This document shows, piece by piece, positions 16,618 through 23,159 of a stretch of 25,781 nt of DNA (positions within the stretch are counted from its first letter, which is position 1; each line of letters begins with the position of its first letter). The notes under the pieces are model-generated. The model did no database searches. It saw only the letters and a list, made by a program, of their open reading frames with translations, and had not been told where the DNA came from. Made by a program: the position numbers and the translations under genes. Source of the DNA: an uncultured Burkholderiales bacterium (GTDB lineage Bacteria; Pseudomonadota; Gammaproteobacteria; Burkholderiales; Burkholderiaceae_C); NCBI GenBank assembly GCA_903887655.1, contig CAISQQ010000127.1, forward strand, positions 1 to 25,781. Reading direction: 5' to 3'.

Positions 16618-16630
16618 CCCCAAAACCTTC

Positions 16631-17842
16631 ATGTCCCTCCCCTCGACCCCCCATCAGCCTCAACAGCCTCACCAGCCCCACCACCGGCCAGTCAGCCCAC
16701 CAGTGGCGGCCCACGCTCGGGTGTTGGCGCAACTGCACCAGCACTTGTTGCCCTTTGGCTGGGGCCCCAATGGATTGAATCCATTAGCCCACGCTTTTTC
16801 GCCCTTGCCAGCTGTGTCGGCTTTGTCGGCCGACTCCGCCCACTCCGCCCACTCGGCCCTCTCGGCCCTCTGCGCCGTTTCAACCCCTTCGCTCGACCCC
16901 GAGCCCACCCATCAGGCGAGGTTGGCGCTGCTTTCCAAGCACGACCAGACCATCCTCGAGCATTGGCAAGCCGATTTCGAACACCATTTTGCAAGTCTCT
17001 CACCCGCACAGGCCTTGCCCAGTGAGTTGCTGCACCACGCCCACCAAGAGCCTGCTTCGTTTTGGGGGCAAATGCTCGAGAGTTGCCGCTTGGCCGCTTT
17101 GGCGCTCTTTTTTGAAGACGATGAAGCCCAATTGATCGCAGCGGCTTGGATCAGGTCGAGCTCGAGACGGGGGCGCTTGCTGGCCGCGTCGTGGCCACAG
17201 GCGTGGGAGGACTTCAGCACCGCCCTGGCGCCCACCCCCAATCATGCCTTGCCGGCACTGGGCCTGTATCCCGTGCTGCCCGATGCGCAATGGGTGCAAA
17301 GAATGGTGGACGTGGGTGTGCCCACCGTGCAGTTGCGCTTCAAAAGCGAGGACCCCAAGGCCATTGTGCGCGAGGTGCGCGCGGCTGTGCGAGCCGTGCA
17401 GTCCTCCCAGACCCGACTCTTTATCAACGACCATTGGGAGCAGGCCATGGGTGAAGGCGCCTACGGCCTGCACCTGGGGCAAGAGGACTTTGGGCTCGCA
17501 CCGATGGAGAAAATCCGCCAAAGCAAGTGTGTGCTCGGACTGAGCACGCACGGGTATGTCGAAATGCTCAAAGCGGCCCAGCACGCACCGGGCTATCTGG
17601 CTTTGGGCGCGGTGTTCCCCACCACCTTAAAGCAAATGAAAACCAAGCCCCAAGGCCTGGGGCGTTTGAGGGCTTACGCCAGCCTCATGAAATCCTTCTC
17701 CTTGGTGGGGATCGGCGGCATTGACGAGAGCCAATTCAAAGCGGTGCAAGCTTGTGGGGTGGGCTCCATTGCGGTGGTGAGAGCCATCGTGGCGCACACC
17801 GAACCAGAATTGCAAGCCCAACGCCTGATGTCTTATTTCTAA
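16631..17842 (+). CDS. thiE: Thiamine-phosphate synthase ThiE with long N-terminal extension
   Basis: The last 195 residues (from about 208) are a complete ThiE: GLYPVLPD, TVQLRFK, FINDHW, the HLGQED motif at H281, LGLSTHGY, ALGAVFPT and GIGGI. It joins HMP-PP and thiazole phosphate to thiamine phosphate. In front are some 200 residues. The nearer part (about 90-200), with helices around LESCRLAALALFFEDDEAQLIAAAW, resembles the extension known from Burkholderiales ThiE, which looks like a degenerate remnant of a ThiD-like C-terminal part. It has no HGTGC-type loop, so kinase activity is unlikely. The first 85 residues are low-complexity with two repeat tracts. It is the last thi gene here; no strong terminator follows. 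Confidence 0.9.
   Translation: MSLPSTPHQPQQPHQPHHRPVSPPVAAHARVLAQLHQHLLPFGWGPNGLNPLAHAFSPLPAVSALSADSAHSAHSALSALCAVSTPSLDPEPTHQARLALLSKHDQTILEHWQADFEHHFASLSPAQALPSELLHHAHQEPASFWGQMLESCRLAALALFFEDDEAQLIAAAWIRSSSRRGRLLAASWPQAWEDFSTALAPTPNHALPALGLYPVLPDAQWVQRMVDVGVPTVQLRFKSEDPKAIVREVRAAVRAVQSSQTRLFINDHWEQAMGEGAYGLHLGQEDFGLAPMEKIRQSKCVLGLSTHGYVEMLKAAQHAPGYLALGAVFPTTLKQMKTKPQGLGRLRAYASLMKSFSLVGIGGIDESQFKAVQACGVGSIAVVRAIVAHTEPELQAQRLMSYF
16655..16681 (+). repeat. Three 9-bp units at the start of thiE
   Basis: CAGCCTCAA, CAGCCTCAC and CAGCCCCAC encode Gln-Pro-Gln/His three times, in the N-terminal low-complexity tail. Confidence 0.75.
16817..16879 (+). repeat. Seven 9-bp units inside thiE
   Basis: Seven head-to-tail codon triplets encode SAL-SAD-SAH-SAH-SAL-SAL-CAV (residues 63-83). 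Neighbouring units are identical in two pairs (16835-16852 and 16853-16870), which suggests stepwise duplication. Confidence 0.85.
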
Positions 17843-17971
17843 GGCCTGAGCGATGTGTCTTGGCCTCCTTCATGCCCCCTTGAGCGTTCACGCCCCAACT
17901 CAATTTCCCCCAAAGAGGCACGAATTTTGATGGCGCTGAACTGTCCCGCAGGGCCCAAGCGCCTTCGGTTA

Positions 17972-17985
17972 CAGTAGCCCTACTG
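17972..17985. promoter_or_regulatory. Palindrome CAGTAG-CC-CTACTG upstream of the DUF218 gene
   Basis: Perfect 6-bp arms around two bases, 43 bp before the start codon of the DUF218 gene and 130 bp after thiE. It may be an operator or a short RNA hairpin; no T-run follows. Confidence 0.3.
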
Positions 17986-18028
17986 AAGAGCCACCCTCCC
18001 CCATTCCTACCCCAACGGGACGCCAACC

Positions 18029-18835
18029 ATGCTGTACTTGCACAAGATTTTGCCTTTGCTGTTTTTACCCATCAGCGTGGTGGGGTATTTTTTGATTTGG
18101 GGTTTGGTTCAAAAAAAACGCCCCCCTGTGCTCATCGCGCTCGTGCTCTTGTGGGCTTTGTCCACACCCAAATGCGCTGACACGTTGCTCAGAAGTTTGG
18201 AAGAGGGTGCCGTGCGTGTGAACCCCCAGGCCATGGCGGGCAGCAACTATGTGGTGGTTCTGAGCGGCATGATCCACTCGGTGCAAGGCGAGCGAGGTGC
18301 GGTCACCGAGTGGTCAGACCCCGATCGGCTCTTTGCCGGGGTTGAGCTCTTTCAGGCCATCAACGCCTCTCAAGCCCAGCACCCCGCGCATTTGATTTTC
18401 ACCGGTGGCGCGATTCCCTGGTGGCCAGACACCCCCGTCGAGGGTCAATACCTCAAGCAAAAGGCCACGGCTTTGGGCGTGCCCCAAGACCTCATTTGGG
18501 TGACCACCGGTGTCTCGACCACGGAAGAAGAGTCTCGCGCCGTCAAGGCCTTGATCCTTGAGCACACCCACGCCAAGGCCCCCAACGACAAGATTCGAGT
18601 AACACTCGTCACCTCGGCCTTTCACATGCCACGCGCGCGTGCTTTGTTTGAAAACGCGGGGTTTGAGGTGGATGCTTATCCCGTCGACTTCAAAGTCAGG
18701 CTGCAAGAACCCACCCTGATGGATTGGCTCCCCGACGCTGAGGCCCTCGCGCACAGCCAACTCGTCTTTAGAGAATGGATGGGCCAGGCTTTTTATGCCG
18801 TGGGTCGGCTCAAACACCGACTCCTTGGAGGCTAG
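18029..18835 (+). CDS. Membrane-anchored DUF218 (YdcF/ElyC/SanA-like) protein
   Basis: A 268-residue protein with two hydrophobic segments at the N terminus (about residues 4-25 and 33-46) and a DUF218 domain from about 72 to 225: VVVLSG, DRLFAGVELF, HLIFTGG, a Glu-Glu-Glu stretch in STTEEESRAV, and TSAFHMPRARALFENAGFEV. The ElyC branch with two membrane segments is linked to envelope and peptidoglycan or lipid-carrier metabolism in Escherichia coli; the biochemical activity of most members is unknown. The domain most likely faces the periplasm. It stands alone between thiE and a convergent gene, and ends in TAG. Confidence 0.82.
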   Translation: MLYLHKILPLLFLPISVVGYFLIWGLVQKKRPPVLIALVLLWALSTPKCADTLLRSLEEGAVRVNPQAMAGSNYVVVLSGMIHSVQGERGAVTEWSDPDRLFAGVELFQAINASQAQHPAHLIFTGGAIPWWPDTPVEGQYLKQKATALGVPQDLIWVTTGVSTTEEESRAVKALILEHTHAKAPNDKIRVTLVTSAFHMPRARALFENAGFEVDAYPVDFKVRLQEPTLMDWLPDAEALAHSQLVFREWMGQAFYAVGRLKHRLLGG

Positions 18836-18876
18836 AGCGAGTTTGCATCTAGGTACACCCCAAGCGTTTGCAACGC

Positions 18877-21177
18877 TCAAGCCTTGAGAGATTGATCCAA
18901 GGCGGCCTTCATGGCGGCGTGGGCCACGTCTTCGAGCCAACCGAGGTCCACGCTTTGGTGCGCCTCGCACAAAAACCACGGCTCGCGTGAATCGGGCTCG
19001 AGCATGACGCCGCGCTCAATGAGACCCCAGGCAAACTGGCGGTAGAGCTCACTGTTGGTCTTTCTCCAGTCGCGGTAAGTGGTGGGCACGGTGGGGGTGA
19101 AATGAACCCCAAACATGGTGTGCGGGCCGGCGAACTGGTGTTCGATTCCGGCCGCGGTGAACACCCGCGCGAGCACGGCTTGAATGGCCTGGCCTGCCTG
19201 AGCGGCGGTGGCCAAGGCGTTCGTGTGGGTGAGAATATCGAGGGTGGCGTGGGCGGCACTCAAGGCCACCAAGTTGGCCGTGTAGGTTCCTCCATGCACC
19301 ACGGCACCGGGCTGCGAGCCCACCACGTCCATCACCGCGGCGCGTCCACCAAAGGCGGCCACGGGGTAGCCGTTTCCCATCGCTTTGGCATAGGTGGTGA
19401 GGTCGGCATGGATGCCGTAGAGCTCTTGGGCGCCACCCTTGGCCACCCGAAAACCCGATTTCACCTCATCGATGATGAGCAAGCTGCCGTTGAGGTCACA
19501 CAGCTCTCGAAGTCTGGAGAGCCACTGCGGCGTTGCGGCGATGCTGCCCGCGTTGCCAATGATGGGCTCGAGCACCACACAAGCCAGGCTGTCTTGGCGA
19601 GTGGCAAACAAGCGCTCGAGGGCCTCTGAGTCGTTGAGCCCAATGATGTCCACATGGTCTCGCGCACGCGCTGGAATACCCCCGCCAAAGGGGATCACAC
19701 GGGGCTCAACCCCAGAGCCTGGGGTCCAACTCTCGATATCGGACTTCCACATCATCTCGTCGTAGAGCCCATGAAAACCGCCCTCCACAATGGCCACGCG
19801 GTCGCGACGGGTGTAGCCCCGGGCCGTTCTCACCGCCCCCATGACCGCCTCGGTGCCCGAGTTGGCAAAGCGCATTTTGTCAATTTGGGGGCACAGGGCT
19901 TTGACTTGCTGCACGACCCGCGCATCCAGCGGTGTGGCAAACCCTGACAAAGTCCCCCGCTGGGTGATTTGTTCCACCACCGCTTGGTCGACACGCGCAT
20001 CGCGGTAGCCCAAAATGATGGGGCCGTAGCCCAAGCGAAAATCCACATACTGCTTGTTGTCCACATCGGTGAGGACGCAGCCTTGTGCGCTCTTGACAAA
20101 AACGGTCTTGTCCTCCCCCCAGTAGCGGTAGTTCTCCGCGACACCTTGGGGCATGTGCTGGTGGGCTTCGCGCATCAACACGGGTTGGTTCACCGCCAAG
20201 GCGCTGGTGTCGCCTCGGGTCAAGACAGGTGCCGGCGAAGTTGCGGGCGTTGGGGCGAGCGCTTCACCGAGCGGTGGCCTCAAGAGAAGCCCCACGCGTT
20301 CCTCCAAGAGCTTGACCACATGCAGCTCAGCGGCTTGGGCGCCAAACCGATCGGCGGCCTCTTGAAACAAGGTCTTGGCCAAGGCGCCCATCTTGAGGTC
20401 ATAGCCTTGGGTGTGCGCGATCTTGTTGATCAGCGTCAAGTCCTTGACACACAGCGCCAAGGAAAAACTCGGGTCGTAGTGACCGGCAAAGATGGAGGGC
20501 ACATCGTGCTCGGCCACCCAGGAGTTGCCCGCTGAGGACTTGATGGCCTCCCACACGGTGTGCAAAGGCACCCCCGCTTTGGCGCCCAGCATCAACGCCT
20601 CGCCCATGGTGGCTGCACTGACAAACCAGAGTAAATTGGTGAGCAGCTTGACGGTGGCCCCGTTGCCGGGTTTGCCCACAAAGAAGATCTTCTCACCGAT
20701 CACGTCAAATAGGGGCTTGTGCTGTTGAAAGATGGACTCCTCACCCCCCACAAAAATCGACAGTCGCCCAAGAGCGGCAAAGTCCACCGCATTGGTCACT
20801 GGGGCCTCTAAAAAATGCACCCCCCGCTGCGCGGCAGCCGTGAACACCTCCAAGACCAAATCGGGTGAACTCGTGGAGGTGTCGATGATGCAAGCGCCGC
20901 GTTTCATGTGCGAGACCAAGGCCGTCTCACCGAGCATCACCGCTTTGACCTCAGGCGGGCCGGGTAAAGAGCAAAACGCCACCTCCACGCGGGCGGCGAC
21001 TTCGGGCAGGTGAGCCGCCCAATGGGCCCCTAGATCGAGCAAGTTCTTGGCTTTTTTCTCATCCAAGTCGTGCACCCAGACGGTGTAGCCCGCGCGAATG
21101 AGATTGGCGGCCATGGGGTTGCCCATGTTGCCCACACCGATGAATAAAATTTGAGGGCTCAACGCGGTTGAATTCAT
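18877..21177 (-). CDS. Fusion: beta-hydroxyacid dehydrogenase + class III PLP aminotransferase
   Basis: A 766-residue protein from the ATG at 21177; the frame runs back to 21345 but those 56 residues look unlike any protein start. Residues 8-290 form a 3-hydroxyisobutyrate-dehydrogenase-like enzyme: GVGNMG (14-19) binds the nicotinamide nucleotide, and K177 in GNGATVKLLTN is the catalytic lysine. The usual SGG of the substrate loop is replaced by T128-N129-A130. After a linker rich in Pro, Ala and Thr (about 300-330), residues 335-760 form a class III aminotransferase of the glutamate-1-semialdehyde aminomutase-like branch, with SGTEAV, EGGFHG, D570 in IIDEVKSGF and the PLP lysine K598 in YAKAMGNGYP. 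Both active sites look intact. Inference: a beta-hydroxy acid is oxidised to a semialdehyde, which is aminated on the same polypeptide. Substrate unknown. A methyltransferase gene lies upstream on the same strand. Confidence 0.85.
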   Translation of the reverse strand: MNSTALSPQILFIGVGNMGNPMAANLIRAGYTVWVHDLDEKKAKNLLDLGAHWAAHLPEVAARVEVAFCSLPGPPEVKAVMLGETALVSHMKRGACIIDTSTSSPDLVLEVFTAAAQRGVHFLEAPVTNAVDFAALGRLSIFVGGEESIFQQHKPLFDVIGEKIFFVGKPGNGATVKLLTNLLWFVSAATMGEALMLGAKAGVPLHTVWEAIKSSAGNSWVAEHDVPSIFAGHYDPSFSLALCVKDLTLINKIAHTQGYDLKMGALAKTLFQEAADRFGAQAAELHVVKLLEERVGLLLRPPLGEALAPTPATSPAPVLTRGDTSALAVNQPVLMREAHQHMPQGVAENYRYWGEDKTVFVKSAQGCVLTDVDNKQYVDFRLGYGPIILGYRDARVDQAVVEQITQRGTLSGFATPLDARVVQQVKALCPQIDKMRFANSGTEAVMGAVRTARGYTRRDRVAIVEGGFHGLYDEMMWKSDIESWTPGSGVEPRVIPFGGGIPARARDHVDIIGLNDSEALERLFATRQDSLACVVLEPIIGNAGSIAATPQWLSRLRELCDLNGSLLIIDEVKSGFRVAKGGAQELYGIHADLTTYAKAMGNGYPVAAFGGRAAVMDVVGSQPGAVVHGGTYTANLVALSAAHATLDILTHTNALATAAQAGQAIQAVLARVFTAAGIEHQFAGPHTMFGVHFTPTVPTTYRDWRKTNSELYRQFAWGLIERGVMLEPDSREPWFLCEAHQSVDLGWLEDVAHAAMKAALDQSLKA

Positions 21178-21369
21178 GACTAAGAAGGGACCAAGGGTTA
21201 AAGAGTGGGGGCCAACAGCAAGCCCCTGCGCGAACTTTGCGCTCGAGAGGCCCTGGCCTTGAGGGACCTCCAGACAGGACCCCAAACGTTGTTCGTGGGC
21301 CCAAGACTCAAACAGAGAGCAGAGCCAAGCGTGAGAGGGGGACACATGGGCATCTTCCTCACCCAGGCT

Positions 21370-22077
21370 TTAGCGCTTTTTAAAAGTCAAAAACTTGCTG
21401 CTGCTGCTCGCTTGGGGCTGGTAATCAAAGCCATAGGCGCTGAGCATTTGTTGGCTTTGCGCAAAATCATAAGTGCGGTAATGCACCGTTTGGGCCATCA
21501 CCGTTTTGTCGCCATCACTGAGGAAATAATCTTTGATGAAACCATTGGCAGCGGGGTGAATCTTTTGCGAGTACACCATGCCGTTGGAGATGGCGCGCTC
21601 GTAGTCGTGATGCGGGCCTTGGATGCCCAGCAGCAGCAGACCGCCCGACTTCACATGCAAGGACAACTGCGCCAAGCCTTGTTGGTTGTGTTTGTCGCCG
21701 GGGATGTGGCTCACCAAGAAGGGCTCTTGGTCACCATCGATCACAAAGTACCACACACCACCATAGGAAAAAGTCAAATCGAATTGCTGCTTCAAATCGA
21801 ACACGACCACGTTTTCTTGGGAGAGTTGGACCTGGGGAAAGCCCGCGAGGCGAGGCTTGGCAATGTCGAGCATGGCCTGGGTCAAGTCCACACCGGTGAG
21901 GGCCACCTGGGGTTTGCGTTTGGCCAATTCCTCCAAGATGAGACCGGTGCCGCAACCGATCTCCAATACAGTGCCGACGTTGGGGTGGCTCACCAACCCG
22001 TCCACAATGCCCTGATAGTCATAATAGCCCGATGTCATGATGACATCGTAATAGGCAGACATGTTGGTGTAATCCAT
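21370..22077 (-). CDS. Class I SAM-dependent methyltransferase
   Basis: A 235-residue soluble protein with the Rossmann-type methyltransferase motif I VLEIGCGTG at residues 37-45, an acidic end of strand 2 (GVDLTQAMLDIA) and a post-I region FDLTFSYGGVWYF. The C-terminal half (HHDYERA, YSQKIHP) has no motif that points to a substrate. Small-molecule methylation is the most likely role. It is transcribed from a good sigma70 promoter, and the dehydrogenase-aminotransferase gene follows 192 bp later on the same strand with no terminator seen between, so the two may be co-transcribed. Confidence 0.82.
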   Translation of the reverse strand: MDYTNMSAYYDVIMTSGYYDYQGIVDGLVSHPNVGTVLEIGCGTGLILEELAKRKPQVALTGVDLTQAMLDIAKPRLAGFPQVQLSQENVVVFDLKQQFDLTFSYGGVWYFVIDGDQEPFLVSHIPGDKHNQQGLAQLSLHVKSGGLLLLGIQGPHHDYERAISNGMVYSQKIHPAANGFIKDYFLSDGDKTVMAQTVHYRTYDFAQSQQMLSAYGFDYQPQASSSSKFLTFKKR

Positions 22078-22125
22078 GGAGTTTCTGGTAACCCTCAGTA
22101 TTTAATGATTGTGTCAAAACATTCG

Positions 22126-22153
22126 ATTCTACTCAACAATTGAGGCTTCTCAA
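22126..22153 (-). promoter_or_regulatory. Sigma70 promoter of the methyltransferase gene
   Basis: On the minus strand TTGAGA (-35, five of six, at 22148-22153) and TAGAAT (-10, five of six, at 22126-22131) are separated by 16 bp, placing the transcript start near 22119, about 42 bases before the ATG. The -35 box and spacer contain three alternating arms, TTGAG-AAGC-CTCAA-TTG-TTGAG, so the middle arm can pair with either neighbour; a repressor operator here would block the -35 box. Confidence 0.6.
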
Positions 22154-22236
22154 AAAAATCAACTTCTCCATGGACGGCAGACCGGGCTCTCCCTCGTCGT
22201 GAAATGGAGCGGGCAATGACGAGCTTGGACGAGCTT

Positions 22237-22254
22237 GGCTGGAGTGGTCCAGCC
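22237..22254. other. Hairpin with perfect 7-bp stem and 4-base loop
   Basis: GGCTGGA pairs with TCCAGCC around GTGG. No T-run follows on either strand, so it is not a standard terminator. It directly abuts the duplicated GACGAGCTTG. Confidence 0.5.
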
Positions 22255-22309
22255 CCTTAAGTGCCTCGATACCACCCCAAGCCTCAAGTGGTTGTAATGT
22301 TCATAATCA

Positions 22310-22328
22310 TTTGGTAAACCTTTGGTAA
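22310..22328 (+). promoter_or_regulatory. Direct repeat TTTGGTAA, 11-bp period
   Basis: Two perfect copies one helical turn apart (22310-22317 and 22321-22328), about 110 bp before the FlaG-like gene in the AT-rich part of the gap. This is the spacing expected for a regulator binding in tandem on one DNA face. Confidence 0.3.
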
Positions 22329-22427
22329 TCGATGTAAAAACAGTGTCGAATCGGGTTTTGCGCTTGAGTCCGGCCTAGAATTGACGATTCCCAAGCCATG
22401 CATCCCTCAAGATGGCAGTCACTCAAT

Positions 22428-22433
22428 AGGAGA
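22428..22433 (+). promoter_or_regulatory. Ribosome-binding site that fixes a GTG start
   Basis: AGGAGA lies 7 bases before the GTG at 22441. This supports GTG as the start of the FlaG-like gene over the in-frame TTG at 22381, which has no such site. Confidence 0.7.
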
Positions 22434-22440
22434 AACAATC

Positions 22441-22890
22441 GTGCCCAACAATGGCGTTCAAGCCCTCAGCAGCTCCACAGCCCTTGACCCCGTCGTCAAA
22501 TTGGGCACGGGTGCAGCTGCAGGTTTGGGCTCGCCCGTGGGGCATTCGCATGACGAGAGCGCAGGCACTGGTGTCACGCCCCTGCCGTTTCAAACTTTCA
22601 CGCAAGCAGAAACTTCGACCCCTGCCGTGGTCAAGAGCAGCGACAAACCCAAGACCGCTCAGAAACACGCCCCACTGGTGCAAGAGCTCAAAGCCATTCA
22701 TCTCGCTGCGCCACCCGATGTGAGCGTGGGCTACGCGGTCTCCAAGGATGGTCTTGCCATCCAAGTGAAGATGACCAACACCACCACCGGCGAGGTGGTG
22801 AGGAGCTTTGACATCAAAGCGGCCGATCTCACCAAGGCGATGAAAAGCCATATCGTCTTAAAAGGCAGTCAAGTCGACGCCAGGTCCTGA
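22441..22890 (+). CDS. Small protein with FlaG-like C-terminal domain
   Basis: A 149-residue protein from the GTG at 22441. The first 75 residues are rich in Ser, Thr, Ala and Gly and probably unstructured. The rest (SVGYAVSKDGLAIQVKM, then TGEVVRSFDI with T116-R121) has the strand-turn-strand pattern of the FlaG family, where a TGEVIRQIP-like motif is usual. FlaG proteins influence flagellar filament length or assembly. No other flagellar gene lies nearby, the match is partial (SFDI in place of QIPP), and the role is therefore open. No signal peptide or membrane segment. Confidence 0.55.
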   Translation: MPNNGVQALSSSTALDPVVKLGTGAAAGLGSPVGHSHDESAGTGVTPLPFQTFTQAETSTPAVVKSSDKPKTAQKHAPLVQELKAIHLAAPPDVSVGYAVSKDGLAIQVKMTNTTTGEVVRSFDIKAADLTKAMKSHIVLKGSQVDARS

Positions 22891-23159
22891 AACCTCGCCC
22901 GACTGAGCCCAGGTCGACTCGGCCCAGGCCCAGGCAAAAGCCCACACCCCGGCACACCCCCAGGCACATGTGAAGAGGCACGCTGACAGCAAGTCTCAGG
23001 CCTGACCTTCCCTCCCAATCAACACCCAAGGCGCCCTATGCGGGTGCAGAGCGCTCACACGGGCATTGGTGAATACCACAACTGGGCGCCCTCGTTGGGC
23101 TGCGCTATAGTGCAGGAATCGGCCACACTGACTCACTTTGGCACGGGGAGAAACAAACA

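Larger units (their letters stand above)
22078..22440. other. Divergent intergenic region, methyltransferase / FlaG-like gene
   Basis: About 360 bp. It holds the methyltransferase promoter, a perfect 10-bp tandem duplication GACGAGCTTG (22218-22237), a hairpin GGCTGGA-GTGG-TCCAGCC (22237-22254) joined to it, and an AT-rich stretch with a direct repeat TTTGGTAA (22310-22328). No confident promoter box pair was found for the FlaG-like gene, and no sigma28 promoter. Confidence 0.6.

Noticed and set aside
15613..16632. Long minus-strand open frame (339 codons) opposite thiG
   Set aside because: thiG on the plus strand has all family motifs; the antisense frame shows no recognisable motif and is a product of GC-rich codon use.
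21178..21345. N-terminal 56-residue extension of the fusion protein
   Set aside because: The dehydrogenase fold starts only eight residues after the ATG at 21177, and the extension looks like random coding.
21205..22143. Plus-strand open frame of 312 codons across the methyltransferase gene
   Set aside because: The minus strand carries a clear SAM-binding motif and promoter; the plus frame has no motif and spans the methyltransferase promoter.
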